Shown: positions 10,024-25,080, numbered from the stretch's first letter. The stretch is DNA of 64,000 nt from Paenibacillus amylolyticus (GCF_029689945.1 NZ_CP121451.1:6262001-6326000); one strand, 5' to 3'. The notes: a model not told the origin generated them from the letters alone. Translations and numbers: made by a program.

Positions 10024-10318
10024 GCTTGCAACCTCCATTCTGAACATTCCACAGTCTTGGCAAAATAATTGCAACACTTTAAAAGTCCTGCTTACATGGG
10101 AAAGCATCCGGCCGGACATCCTATATGCCAGAGGGCTTTCGTTCACCCAATGTATGAAAATGGGAACTTTACCAGGCTACATTTGCCTATGACTATCTTT
10201 TAACCAAAAAATTCAGCTTCAATTCAGCTCATTTTCTATTGTAGAAAAAGCAATATCAAATGTAAAGGAACCTTATCAGGCAGAATAAGGAGAATGACGG
10301 AGCATATGGAAGGAAAAC

Positions 10319-10342
10319 TTTGTACAGTTTTTACTGTACAAA
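10319..10342. promoter_or_regulatory. probable GbsR-type operator upstream of the betaine importer
   Basis: TTTGTACAGT-N4-ACTGTACAAA is a perfect 10-bp inverted repeat. A further half-site, TGTACTGT, follows at about 10349-10356. It lies about 180 nt before the importer and about 300 nt before the divergent gbsR start. Binding by GbsR is inferred from position. Confidence 0.6.
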
Positions 10343-10356
10343 CATTATGTACTGTT

Positions 10357-10523
10357 TATTCGGTTGCTATACGGGGTAAGTATTGTTAGAATACAAAACG
10401 TTACCCAGAAAGACGGGAAGCGAAGCAACAATTACCGGATTTCGTGGCTGGGCGCATAAGTGTATGGGCTTATGGATGCTGAAAGCCGTTCGAAGTGCAC
10501 AACACATCAGAAGGGGTGAAAAC
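10357..10523 (+). other. long leader of the betaine importer operon
   Basis: About 165 nt between the dyad operator and the ATP-binding gene. I could not fit it to a known riboswitch; in particular I do not see the c-di-AMP (ydaO) consensus. It also holds an in-frame extension of the next gene starting at 10383, which lacks a ribosome site. Confidence 0.35.
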
Positions 10524-14307
<3,784 letters not shown>

Positions 14308-14340
14308 ACCAGTTTGAGATGGATAAACCTGTATTTGGCA

Positions 14341-14373
14341 AAAAAACCACCGGAATTTTTCGGTGGTTTTTTT
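14341..14373 (+). terminator. intrinsic terminator of the betaine importer operon
   Basis: AAAAAACCACCG and CGGTGGTTTTTTT form a perfect stem around GAATTTTT, with a long T-run. Confidence 0.92.
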
Positions 14374-14879
14374 GAGTGTAGCTTTTACTTGGGAATGTCT
14401 TCAAACCTAATGAAAGCCTGAATGTACCTGAGCATAACAAGTAGGAGCGCGCTAACGAATCGGAGACGTCTTATTCAAGGATATGAAGCGATTCCAGAAA
14501 TCTTAAGAACCTGAGACACGCTATATCAGAATAAAACCATCGTTTGCAGTGTTTTTGTCAGGGATTCCAGTGATTAACGTGTCTGATGTTCCTTACGTTG
14601 TAAAAAGAAGAGCTGAAGGCGAAATAAGACGTACTGAGTTCCTTAGAGAATTGTCAATGGTCTTCCTTTCCCCAAGGGATAAATGCTTTGGCTTCAAGAC
14701 ATTATATAACGCTAATCTCCACACTCTGACTAATCTCGAAAATCTTAAGCAACAAAGCTAGACATACTAATCGTTACGTTCTACATTAGAGGCTGTGATA
14801 AAGGGTATGAAGCTATATTATGTACTCAAGCTCTACAATTTTTTCTTTTCTCTCTATTCCTCTCTTCTCTTCTCTATTC
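14374..14879. other. intergenic region, no convincing gene
   Basis: About 500 bases between the terminator and the Imm17-like gene. One open frame (about 14549-14761, 70 codons from GTG) has no ribosome site and no recognisable relatives. A pyrimidine-rich tract (TCTTTTCTCTCTATTCC repeats) occupies about 14842-14880, just beyond the end of the next gene. Confidence 0.4.
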
Positions 14880-15098
14880 CTACACTTGACCAATCAGTAA
14901 CAGCAATACACCAATGACAATCAGGACAACACCGAGAATACCATATACCACTCTTGCCCCCTGCCGTCCAATGGTCTTCACAAAGATACCTGCTCGAAAG
15001 CTCTTCATAAACCAGTCCCAGTTGTTCATTCCTCCGAGCAAACTAAAAATGCCTGCCGCGATCGCAAATAGTGCAATTAAAACGGGTTGATCTTGCAT
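14880..15098 (-). CDS. Imm17-family small membrane protein
   Basis: 72 residues: one transmembrane helix at about 6-24, the motif NNWDWFMKSFRAGIFVKTIGRQGARVVYGILG, and a second helix at about 50-70. The NWDWF..RA..F....GR.GAR..YGILG pattern is that of Imm17, named as a polymorphic-toxin immunity family but also widespread as a lone gene in Bacillales. GGAGGGAG precedes the ATG. No toxin gene is next to it, so an immunity role is not supported by context. Confidence 0.65.
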   Translation of the reverse strand: MQDQPVLIALFAIAAGIFSLLGGMNNWDWFMKSFRAGIFVKTIGRQGARVVYGILGVVLIVIGVLLLLIGQV

Positions 15099-15172
15099 TA
15101 CTTCAGCACTCCCTCCATATAATCCTGTCTACTATACCTTCACTTGGTGAAAATGAACAGGCATGAATTAGT

Positions 15173-15210
15173 AAAAAAACAGCTTGCAGATGAAGGTCTG
15201 CAAGCTGTTT
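15173..15210 (-). terminator. intrinsic terminator of the SLH nuclease/nucleotidase gene
   Basis: AAACAGCTTGCAGA pairs perfectly with TCTGCAAGCTGTTT. On the minus strand it ends in seven T residues, 80 nt beyond the stop at 15291. Confidence 0.9.
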
Positions 15211-15290
15211 TCATTAGCGTAAAGGAGTTTAGCGCTTAAAGTTAAAATTGGTTTTAGCTTCCTTTTCATAGGATAATTGAAGAGTCTCTA

Positions 15291-18200
15291 TTATTTCGCC
15301 TGCAACTCACTTGCCGACAAGAGCAAGGTCACCACTTCAGCACGTGTTGCTTCGGCGAGTGGATTAAATCTATTTTGCCCTGTTCCCTTCACCAGCCCTG
15401 CATCATATGCAGCCGCAATATATGGAACAGCCCACGTTGGTACTTTATCTGCATCCGCAAAGCTCAGTGTCGGGTTGGACTGTACCGGAAGACCGAGTGC
15501 TCTCACGAGCATAACTGTCATCTCTACCCGCGATACTTTGCCCGATGAACGGAAGGTATCATCCGTATACCCGCTAATGATGCCTTGCTCCACTGCTTGA
15601 GCAATAAAGGATTGCGCCCACGCAGGTATGCCAGCAACATCCTTAAACGTCAATGCCTTATTGCTGGCTGGAAGTTCAAATGCTCTTGCCAGCATAACAA
15701 TGAATTCAGCACGTGTAGCTGGTGCATTTGGACGGAAGTTACCATCCTGATACCCGTTCACAATTCCCGGGAAATGGCTTGCTCAATGGCAACCGCAACC
15801 CAGTGATTCCCGATATCTTTCAGGTCTACAACCGGAGTGGTTGGATTCGTACCTCCTCCATCACCGGGAACGGTTGGCGTAGTAGGGTTCGTAGGGTTGG
15901 TTGGTGTAGTCGGTGTGGTTGGAGTTACAGGCTGAGTAGGTGTAGTAGAACCTCCACCACTGTTACCACTGCCTGGGTTACTTCCATTATTGCCGCCACC
16001 ATTACCAGGATTACTTCCATTTCCATCCCCAGGAAGTGGCGTTCCCTTCAGATCCGTACTGCGTCCTTCCGTCACTTGATTAACTGTACCTACACGGTTC
16101 AGATGTTCGTGGAAGATTTCATAATCGACCAGATTCAATTCGTAGAATCGATTATCATCTTTCGCCGCTCTCATTGCACGATAGAAGTCTCCACCGTTAG
16201 CCATGAATGAATTGGTAGCAACGATATAATACCCGTTCGGATCGATATCCGAGTACGTCCCATTTGCATTCTTAATCTGAACTTTGACTACACGTTGACC
16301 GACTTGGGTTACGGTGTTGGTTGTGGCATCAATTTTTTCGCCTGGTTTCGTGGAATCGTAATAGAACCGCATGCCTGCCACTTGCGGGAAGCGCCCTTCT
16401 CCCGTTTCCACACCGCTAACCCCATTTTCCAGGGCGGCTATGATCTCCTTGCCCGTCATTTTCAACGCAGACAGATTATTTCCGAATGGCATCACAGTCA
16501 AGAGATTGCCCAGCGTAATATCACCTGTCTGGAATGAAGCTCGAATGCCACCGCCATTCTGGATCGCGACGTATCCTTTGACATCGTTCTCCTGCACAAT
16601 GGATTTCACTTTCTCCAGCATGCCGTCTGTCATCAGATTTCCTAGATTGGTTTCCTGTTTCCGCACACTGCCCCGTTCTCCATCCAGGAAGACATTTGTT
16701 TTACCGATAACCGTTTTCTTGAATTGTTCCAGCTGAGGCGCATATTCTTTCAGCTTGTTGGCGGCTTCCGCATCATCCGCATAGACGAATTGACCGTTAG
16801 CATCTTTGGCATCCAGACTCAACAATTTTCCGTTCCACTTTTTCAATACGCCGGCTTCATCAAACGTAACATCCAATTGACCAAGAGAAACATCATATTC
16901 CCCTGTCTGCACAACCAAAGTTGGGTCCGCATGGGTATCCACTACAACGGGTGCATTCAGAATGGTGTGTGAATGGCCACCTACCACAATGTCGATTCCT
17001 TCTACGGCTTCAGCCAATTTGAGATCCTCTGAGTAGCCCAGGTGAGTCAAAGCAATGATTTTATTGATGCCTTCATGTTGCAGCATCTGTACAGTTGCTT
17101 GTGCACTTGCTTTGTAATCCGTAAACTTCAAGTCATCTCCCGGTGAAGAAAGAGATACTGTGTCCGGTGTCGTCAGTCCGAAAATTCCAACTCGCTCACC
17201 ATTCACTTCCGTAATAATCGCAGGATAAATTCCGGCCTTCTCACCTGGATTCCCGATGTTATTGTTGTACAGACCACTCAAATTCGCATCTTTTGAATAA
17301 TCAATATTGGCGCTCACAAACGGGAACTCTGCTTTTTCAATAAATGCTTTCAGTACGCTTGGACCTTTATCAAACTCATGATTACCAAACGTCATCGCAT
17401 CGTATCCGATCATGTTCATGAACTCCAGATCAGCCAGACCATTAAACAGATTGAAGTACAATGTGCCCGAAAAAACGTCCCCTGCATCCAACACCAACGT
17501 GTTATCATTGCGAGCTTCCTTGATTGCCGTTACACGGCGCGGGATATTATCCAGATGCGCATGGGTATCGTTCGTGTGCAGTACACGCAGGTTGAAGTCC
17601 CCTTCTTCCACTGGCTCTCCAATACTTAATTGTGCGAGCAGTGGATCATGGTCACTCACCCGTCCATCCGCTGTCTCAAAATCGGCATTCACATGTACCA
17701 CTTCGATGGCTGCCGTTTCAGTCAGATTTTTACTCACCAGGATGTGATCCAGTGTCTGGGAGTTGCCGTCATAGATGTAGGAGTACCTCTGATTTTCTGG
17801 CAGTTTGTTTACCAGATTGTCCAGTTCATTACCCTCTACAATGTTCAAGGTATTCGAGAATTGGAAGTCATTGAAATCACCGAGAACAGCCACGTTTACA
17901 TCAGGATCTTTGTTCAGTAAATCTTTTACAAAGCCATTCACCAATGCAGCTTGCTTCGCACGTTGAACTTCACTGCTTCGAGTGGCAGGCTGTATGCTTC
18001 CAAACGGTTTCAGGTCTCCGCCTTTGGAATTGAAGTGGTTGGCAATCACCACCACACGTTCACCATTGAATTCGAATTCCGCGGCAAGCGGTTTGCGAGA
18101 GCTGGCGAACGCCTCGTCTCCCGGTGTAATACGACCCGGATTATTAGAGAGACTGCCGTCTGCTTTGACTGTAATCGCTGTCGTAGCATCTCCCTTAGTT

Positions 18201-20866
18201 CCTTGTTTCAAAGACACACGAGCCTCATTGTACAGGAACCCAACTCGAATGTTGGCACCTGGTGCTCCGCCATCCTTGTTGTTTTCCGGAGCAATATCCG
18301 TGTACTTATAAGTGGGACCACCATTATTAGCAATTGCATTAATTAAAGTCTGGAAGCTCGCATCCGCAGCAGTTGATCCACTGTCGGTTGCTCCATCATT
18401 ATCTTGCACTTCCATAATGCCGATAATATCTGGATTTTTCAGATTATTGACAACAATGCCGCCAATTTTAACCGCTCTAGCCGCATCCTTTTGACTGAAA
18501 TTCTCTACATTGAACGTTGCAATCGTTAATTTGTCATCCGTGGGTTGAATATTTGTTATGGCTTGTGCAAGAGAATTCGGTGTGATTGCCGGAAGATTGC
18601 CCTCAGGAATCACTTTAAAGTTTCCATTGGAGTATGTCATAACCCCTTTAACAGAGCCGTCCAGCTTGTCTCCCGTTTTGACTGCTTGGGATGGTTTTTT
18701 ATTAATGAACAGTCGTTGCGGATTAAGTGAACTCTCAAACGGTTCTACACCATCTCCTGTCAGAATGACGCCTCCTGCGGGAGTTCGCAACGGACTATTC
18801 GGACCATTATCTACAGCAACAGCAAGACCCGGTTCACTGGAATACGGTCCGATAATGGTAGCATTATCGAGTTGCACCCTCATGCCTTCCAAACTCTCGT
18901 AAAAGTCGATTGCATCCACGTCCGGATTAAACTCACCGAATTGATCCGAATCAATGACGTTAGGGATCATGCGGCCATCCTTCCCAAGGATAACAGGTTC
19001 AGGCAGTGTCTGATTCTCACCTTCAACCGTAATCGCTGTAGCCACTATTTCCGTTGTCGCCAGCTCGGTCGTTGCTGTCGCATATTCCTTCACTTGACCG
19101 GATACGCTGACTTTGTTGCCTACCGCCATGCCATGAGTGGATTTATAAATAAGGATACCCTCAGATGTTTTAATATCGTCATCTTCCATGCCAGGAATCT
19201 CCTGCATATAGAACGAACTTGCATTGACAATATGAGTCACGATACCTTCAACATTTTGGACCGCCAGACCATCATACAGGGAGTTATGCGATGCGCCTTG
19301 TATATCGTGAATTCTCAGGTTGTCCAGTTCCTGAAGAACGGTGTACGTAAAGCTATATACATGACTTGCATTACCACCTGATACGGCGATCGCTTTAACA
19401 ACCGTATCCTCGTCTACTGTAATCGGACCACTATAACGTGTAGATGTTTGGGTTGGTTCTGTTCCATCAATCGAATAATAAATTTCGGCTCCTGCTGTTG
19501 GTGAGGATAAGGTCACGGTTGATCCTTTGACAATACCACCCGACGGAACACTAGCTGTAACAGAAAGCAGATTTTCGACAACATCCGCTGCTGTACGCGG
19601 GATTAGTTCCAAACCATAGCTTGTGTGATAAGTCATGACGCCTGTCACTTTTTCGTAGGTTTTGCCCGTTGTTAGTGCAGTGGGGCTATTTTTGGCATAG
19701 ATCGTGATCTCACCACCATCAACATCTGTCGCAAAAAAGGTGGAGCTACTGCTTCTTGTCACTGTAACCCCATTAACTTCGACAAGCATTCCTTCATAAA
19801 TGCCGCCCTCACCCTTACCTCCGCCTTCAGCAGGTGTAAAATCCTTGGAAGTCAATACAAGCGGTTCAGGAATTTCTTGTGCTTTGTCTAAAATCTTGAT
19901 ATATCCGCCTGGAAATCCTGCTTTATCCTTCTCGATCTGGAGTAGACCGTTATACATTGTGAGCGGACCATATGCTTCTATCCGGTCACCGGGCTCCACG
20001 GTTGAATCCGTGCCCCGAATGACGATACCGGCATTCTCATCCTGAATGTATAGATTCGCCATCCCTCCGGATTCCTCTCGGTAGGTGACAATTCCCTGAA
20101 CAGTAACCGAAGCGTTCTCAGGCTTATTTCTGGCATCAGAGATTGAGATTGGTGTATTGTCCACGATGGTGTAATTAAATAAAGCAATTGCACTATCCAG
20201 CAAGCCTTCTTTATGTGCATAAGCTTCAATGTGTATGGCATCATTTACCGTAATGGGAACTGTGTAAGGAAGAAAGGCACTTTCATCATTTAACTTGTAA
20301 TATACGGCAGCACCGACTGTAGTTGTTCCTAAAGTCACCTGTGTTCCTGCCGGAACTTCCCCTGGAGATGGGTTAGCTGTAACATGGGCTACTTCCGTTT
20401 CTGGTGTGTCATCAATGAGTTGAAAGGTTGTTGATGTAACGGAGCGTATACCTTTAGAAGTGAAATATTGAGATAATGTACCGTTGTTAATACGCACTTT
20501 GGATTGATACAAGGAGGGATTGCTTAGTAGCCCGAACGTGCTGCGAGGAGCAGATGTGGGTACTTGAACAGGCATCATTTTGCTAATATCTTTTTCGGTT
20601 GGGCTATCCGCAATAGCAAAATTGGTGTCTACAGTAAAGGGTGGATTCGAATTCACACTAGGACCGTTGCTGTAGGTCCCTACAACATAACCTTCAACTG
20701 TAGCGGTTGAATCATCCGAACCAAGAGCGAGCGCCTGTGTAACCGTTAATGGCTCGTCAGCTGCGGCGGCTTTGCTGTTGAATAAGCCAGCAGGTATAGC
20801 TCCGGTAATCAACAGCACCACAGCTAAGAATAATCGAAGCCAACTCTTTATTTGCTTACTTTGCAT
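15291..20866 (-). CDS. giant secreted nuclease/5'-nucleotidase with SLH anchors (YhcR-like), one frameshift
   Basis: About 1858 residues. A signal peptide (to about 36) is followed by a DUF6359-like domain (about 38-152), a chitobiase-C-like beta module (about 160-233), an OB-fold domain (about 240-330), a second chitobiase-C-like module (about 435-510) and further OB-like sequence (515-770). Next is an endonuclease/exonuclease/phosphatase domain (about 778-1085) with FNVENF, EVQDND, NHFNSKG, GDFND and SDHDP. A UshA-type metallophosphatase follows (about 1092-1600) with HTNDTHAHLD, DAGD, GNHEFD and GGHSHT. A Gly/Asn- and Pro/Thr-rich linker (about 1611-1680) leads to three SLH repeats. The frame breaks near 15770, where one G is missing from a G-run. 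It should degrade extracellular DNA/RNA and dephosphorylate the nucleotides at the cell surface for phosphate or nucleoside salvage. Confidence 0.9.
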
Positions 20867-21240
20867 CTTTCTCCTACCCCCATGTTATGAATTTTCAATC
20901 ATTTGTTCAGACAGCTTGTACATTAGTTCAAATATAAGATAACTGAATAAGTGACCTGTGTAAACAATATTTCTTCGTTATGAAAGAAAATAGAACATGT
21001 ACATTACAAAAATAAACTAAATCGTATCATTCTCTTTCAATCAGGACTAATAATAGGTACTAATCGTGACTTTTTGAACCTTATATCTCTCATACCTGTG
21101 CACAAAAACCCAATTAGCGTCAGTTAAACTAACATAATAGATGCAAAGCATATCTTCTTTCGACATTTTGTGATAACAGCTATGACTCCATACATCATGA
21201 AAAGTGCAACTTAAGTCTCAAAAGTTAACATAACTAAAAT
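20867..21240. other. intergenic region, upstream of the SLH nuclease gene
   Basis: AT-rich DNA that should hold the minus-strand promoter of the nuclease/nucleotidase gene. GTAGGAG lies before the ATG at 20866. I found no clear -35/-10 pair and no gene. Confidence 0.4.
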
Positions 21241-21282
21241 CATAAAGATACGACGATCAGGAATGATCGCCGCATCTTTATG
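21241..21282 (-). terminator. hairpin after the sugar-binding protein gene
   Basis: A 19-nt arm CATAAAGATACGACGATCA pairs with TGATCGCCGCATCTTTATG (two mismatches). The T-run on the minus strand is weak, but the position, 17 nt after the operon end, fits a terminator. Confidence 0.65.
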
Positions 21283-21298
21283 TTGAGTTAGCCTACAA

Positions 21299-22655
21299 TT
21301 ATTGCTTCACCGTACCGTTATACTGCGCAATTTTGTCCGTAATTTGTTTGGCTGCTGCATCCAATGCTTCTTGCGGTGTACCTTGTCCGTTCAGGACCGT
21401 TTCAATCGCTCCTTCGACAAGTTGTCTCGCTTCAGGGAATACACCCATTAATGCCCCGGATGTTGCTGTCGAATCCGCGGAAGCGTGCAATTGATCGACT
21501 GCTGTCTGGAATTGCGGGTACTTCGCCATATTATCCTTTAATACTTGCTCATTGTAGGCTGCTGTCGTAATAGGGAAGTATCCTGTCGCAACGCTCCAGT
21601 TCGCTTGCACCTCTGGTGTAGCCAAATACTTGATGAATTCCCATGCCGCTTGCTGTTGCGCTTCCGATTTGTTATTCATGATGTACAGGCTTGCACCACC
21701 CACCACAACGCCGCCTTCTTTGGCATCTGCTGGACGAGGCAGGAAACCTGTTCCCAGTTCAAACTTTCCACCTGAACCTTCCACGATTTTGCGCAGGCCA
21801 GCCGTCGAATCGAGGGTCATCCCGATCTGCTGAGCGGTAAATGCTGCTGTTGTATCATCTGTACTGCGTCCCAGATTGGAGAGGGTTTTCTCGTCGATCA
21901 TCTTTTTCCACCACGTTAATGTCTTCACGCCTGCTTCGGAGTTCAGCAAAGACTCTGTAGCTGCTTCAGTTCTTCCGTTCCCATTGTTTACATAATCTGC
22001 ATTCTGGTTTGCAAAGAACTGTTCCATAAACCAGCCGTAGATCGCCATGGATGCACCTGGCTTACCATCCTTCGCCAGTGCTTTTGCCGCTTGCTCAAAC
22101 TCTTCATACGTCTTCGGCGGGTTCTCTGGGTCCAAGCCTGCTGCTTTGAACATATCCTTGTTGTAATACAGGATCGGATTGGATGTGTTAAACGGCATCG
22201 CGTTTAATTTGCCATCGATGGTGTAGTATCGGATAATGTTTGGCTCCAGTTGGGACAGGTCGAACTGATCCTTGTCGATGAACTGCTGTACTGGCGTAAT
22301 CATGCCCGAATCAATCATGAACTTGCTGCCGATCTCGTAGACCTGAATAATGTCAGGACCGCTATCTGAACCCATGGATGCTTTAAGTTTGTTCAGACTC
22401 TCATCGTACTTCCCTTGATAGATGGGCTTGACCTGAATGTCCGGATGACTTGCGTTAAAGTCGGAAGCGAGCTGGTTAATGGCTTTCTCCCCGCGCCAGA
22501 CATGGAGTGCCACCACGTCAGTTGTGTTGTTTCAGCGGCAGCCGCTTCGGCTTGAGCCCCACTAGCCGGGCTGCTCGTTTCTGCTTTTGTTCCGCAAGCG
22601 GAGATGACCAACATGAGTGCAGCCAACATTAATGCAAATGTTCCTCTTTTTTCAA
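21299..22655 (-). CDS. sugar ABC transporter substrate-binding lipoprotein, frameshifted
   Basis: About 450 residues of the extracellular solute-binding family 1 (UgpB-like). A lipoprotein signal (LMLVISACG) anchors it by its cysteine. The body has LTWWHSMSG, LASDFNASHPDIQV, MPFNTSNPILYYNKDMF..AGLDP and AAWEFIKYLATPEVQANW. One break near 22488 needs an extra G in GGGG. The best start, TTG at 22655 with AAGGAGAG upstream, is joined to the signal peptide only if one A is added to the A-run at 22647-22652; otherwise the first in-frame start is ATG 22629. It is separated from its permease genes by about 400 nt holding a repeat element. UgpB relatives bind glycerol-3-phosphate or oligosaccharides; the ligand is unknown. 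Confidence 0.85.
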
Positions 22656-22737
22656 ACGAAATCGCTCTCCTTTTATATGGCTCGCGTACAATAAAATCTT
22701 GGGGATGACGCGGTGAGGCCGTTACGGTTACGAATCG

Positions 22738-22855
22738 TTCTTTCGATCGCTGTTATCCCCGGATTTTCTTATTCTCCCCTTCTAAGGGGAAAATCCGGGG
22801 ATAAAGGCGAACGCTTCGCTTCTGCAGAATCGATTTCGTCCCCTCCACTACTACC
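22738..22855. repeat. dispersed hairpin repeat, copy A
   Basis: CGATCGCTGTTATCCCCGG begins a long imperfect palindrome: TTATCCCCGGATTTTC pairs with GAAAATCCGGGGATAA, with an inner CCCCTT/AAGGGG hairpin. GGCGAACGCTTCGCTTCT and TTTCGTCCCCTCC follow. The same sequence blocks in the same order recur at 34325-34470. It lies between a permease gene and its binding-protein gene. Confidence 0.8.
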
Positions 22856-23058
22856 GTCGTTCACCTCAACATCTTTATTGAAAAGCGAGCCTCATTTTAT
22901 TCGCTCCTGGTATCCAATTCCTTGACCTTGTGCGAAGATACAAGGTTTATCCAAAACCTTTATTCACAACCTTTGATTCAGAATCTTTTGGTTAAAAAAC
23001 TTAAGATCAAAACTTTCAGATCTTCCTTTTACTTAAATCCTTGTGAAATCTTCATTCC
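22856..23058. other. AT-rich spacer within the sugar ABC operon
   Basis: About 200 bases between the repeat copy and the permease stop. It contains a degenerate alternation of AAAACTT, TTCAGATC and CAAAACCTTT. No gene or known signal was recognised. Confidence 0.35.
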
Positions 23059-23879
23059 TCACCCCTTCAGCGCGCCTGCGGCCATTCCGCGGACAAGCTG
23101 TTTCAAGCCGAAGATCAAGAGTAGTAAGGAAGGTAGAATCACCATTGCGGTTCCGGCAAATACCAGATTCCACGCGGTGGATTCCTGGAACTCCAGCATC
23201 GAGATTCCGATCTGTGCGGTTCTCATTTCCGGTGTGTTTGTCACCAGCAGCGGCCAGAGATATGAATTGTACATGCTTAAGAATGAATAGATTGCCAGTG
23301 TACCCAGTGCCGGACGGGACAAAGGCAAGACATGCGATATGAAATAGCGAATATGACCACAACCGTCGATCCTCGCTGCTTCGAACAATTCCTTGGGCAA
23401 CTGCATGAAAAATTGTCTTAGCAGGAATGTACCAAACGCCGTTGCCAGAAACGGCACCGTAAGCCCCTGGTAACTATCCAGCCACCCCCAGCTGCGAACC
23501 GTGAGGTAATTCGGGATCATCGTTACTTCCCACGGAATCATCATCGTTGCGACAAACATGCTGAAGATGACGTTTTTGCCTTTGAACTGCATTTTCGCAA
23601 AAGCATAGGCGGCCATACTCGCTGTAATCAATTGACCTAGCGTTGTTAGTCCTGCGACAAAAAGGTATTTCCGATAAATCGACCGATTGGAACAATATCG
23701 AATACTTCGCTAAAGTTGGACAGATCGATGGTGTTCGGAATGATATGCGGCGGATAAGCGCTCGCATCTTCCGGCGTCATCACGGCCATGAAAAAGGTGT
23801 ACATCACCGGATACAGCACCAGTGCCGCACAAATGGTCAGTACTCCATACAACAGCGTTTTGGTCCATGTCGCACTCAT
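23059..23879 (-). CDS. sugar ABC transporter permease (MalG/UgpE-like), one frameshift
   Basis: About 273 residues and six transmembrane segments. The MalG-type EAA loop ELFEAARIDGCGHIRYFISHVLPLSRPALG is near the C-terminal third. The frame breaks near 23645: reading ACCTTTTTGTCGCAGG with one more T gives NTFFVAGLTTLGQLITASM and restores the family sequence. The ATG at 23879 overlaps the stop of the upstream permease (ATGA), with AGAAAGGAAAG before it. It forms the inner-membrane channel together with the 23876-24838 product. Confidence 0.85.
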
Positions 23880-24838
23880 TGGTAATGCACTTTCCTTTCT
23901 ACCCATTTGAACTGGATCAGGGTCAGCAGCATAATCACCACGAACAGGATCAGCGCCTGTGCACTACCTGTACCAAAGCGGAAATTAACGAAGGCTTCCT
24001 GATAGATGGAATAGACGAACACATTCGTACTATCCATCGGGCCACCCCGGGTTAGAATGTTGATCTGACCGAACGATTGAAAAGCACCAATGATCGATAC
24101 GACCGTAACAAAGAATAACGTTGGTGACAGCAGCGGCATCGAGATTTTGCGAAACGTCAGCAATGCTCCTGCGCCATCAATCTTGGCACTCTCGTAGATC
24201 TCATCCGGGATGCCTGCCAAACCACTGGATAGAATAATGTAGTTAAATCCGAGGTTCATCCAGATGGTCATGATGGAGATCGAGATCAATGCCCAGTCCG
24301 GGCTGGTAAGCCAGGGGATTGGGTCAATGCCTACTTTGCCAAGCAGATAATTCAGCATACCCAGGGTCGGATGGAATAGAAACTTCCAGATCACCGCTGA
24401 CGAACCGACAGATAACACCACGGGCAGAGAGAATACAAATTGGAACACACGCATGCCCTTGAACCGGTTGTGAGTCAGCGCAGCCAGAATCAGAGCAGCC
24501 AGCATACCCGTAGGTACTGTAAACAGGACAAATAGTAAGGTCACTTTCATGCCCTGCATAAACAGTCCCGATTGGAACACTGCTTTGAAGTTGTCCAGCC
24601 CCACGTAAGCCGCAATCTGCCCCGTCGGATCTGTGGAATGCAGACTGAGGTACACGGACTTAAACATCGGGTAAAACAGAAACACTGCAAACAAAAGCAG
24701 CGATGGTGCCAGGAAACCATAGGCCAGCAGATTCTCCCGCATTCGCTGCACACGCAGCGAGGCTGTCCGGCGCTCACTCGTACCGGATACATGCCGTTTG
24801 GCGGCGGGCAGGCTGATCCGGTTATCAAGCTCACTCAT
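23876..24838 (-). CDS. sugar ABC transporter permease (MalF/UgpA-like)
   Basis: 320 residues. After a polar N-terminus there are six transmembrane segments and the EAA loop EIYESAKIDGAGALLTFRKISMPLLSPTLFF. It is the first gene of the importer operon (two permeases, then the binding protein). No ATPase gene is present, as is usual in Gram-positives that share an MsmX-type ATPase. The start ATG is preceded by a purine-rich AAGGGGGAAG site. A dyad lies 20 nt upstream of the start. Confidence 0.88.
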   Translation of the reverse strand: MSELDNRISLPAAKRHVSGTSERRTASLRVQRMRENLLAYGFLAPSLLLFAVFLFYPMFKSVYLSLHSTDPTGQIAAYVGLDNFKAVFQSGLFMQGMKVTLLFVLFTVPTGMLAALILAALTHNRFKGMRVFQFVFSLPVVLSVGSSAVIWKFLFHPTLGMLNYLLGKVGIDPIPWLTSPDWALISISIMTIWMNLGFNYIILSSGLAGIPDEIYESAKIDGAGALLTFRKISMPLLSPTLFFVTVVSIIGAFQSFGQINILTRGGPMDSTNVFVYSIYQEAFVNFRFGTGSAQALILFVVIMLLTLIQFKWVERKVHYQ

Positions 24839-24857
24839 CGGATTTTCTTCCCCCTTG

Positions 24858-24880
24858 TTTCACGCATTCAGTGTGTGAAA
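24858..24880. promoter_or_regulatory. candidate operator upstream of the sugar ABC operon
   Basis: TTTCACGCATT and the facing GTGTGTGAAA form a dyad (TTTCAC...GTGAAA) directly upstream of the first permease gene. The regulator is not identifiable. Confidence 0.35.
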
Positions 24881-25032
24881 TGTTACATCCACTTCAGCAC
24901 CACGTTATCTAGTGTAAGAGTCGAATGTCACAGCAAAATTCATTCTGAATCAACGTAACGTTAATCATGGACAAGGGACTTTACGCAAATATGCATCCAT
25001 TCGAAAGCGGTATCCAGACCGGATTTCACGAC

Positions 25033-25080
25033 AAAAAACCGCAAGAACTCACCTTTTGAGGCGAGATCCTTGCGGTTCGA
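25033..25080 (-). terminator. intrinsic terminator of the KimA-like gene
   Basis: Minus strand: AACCGCAAG ... CTTGCGGTT closes on an inner CCT/AGG pairing and is followed by six T residues. Confidence 0.85.

Noticed and set aside
10357..10523. riboswitch in the betaine importer leader
   Set aside because: The leader is long and GC-mixed, but I could not match it to any known class.
14549..14761. 70-codon plus-strand frame after the betaine importer
   Set aside because: GTG start without ribosome site, no recognisable motif, and it begins well beyond a strong terminator. Kept only as an intergenic note.
14880..15098. toxin-immunity module based on the Imm17-like protein
   Set aside because: No toxin, secretion tag or polymorphic-toxin repeat lies nearby; the family also occurs as lone genes.
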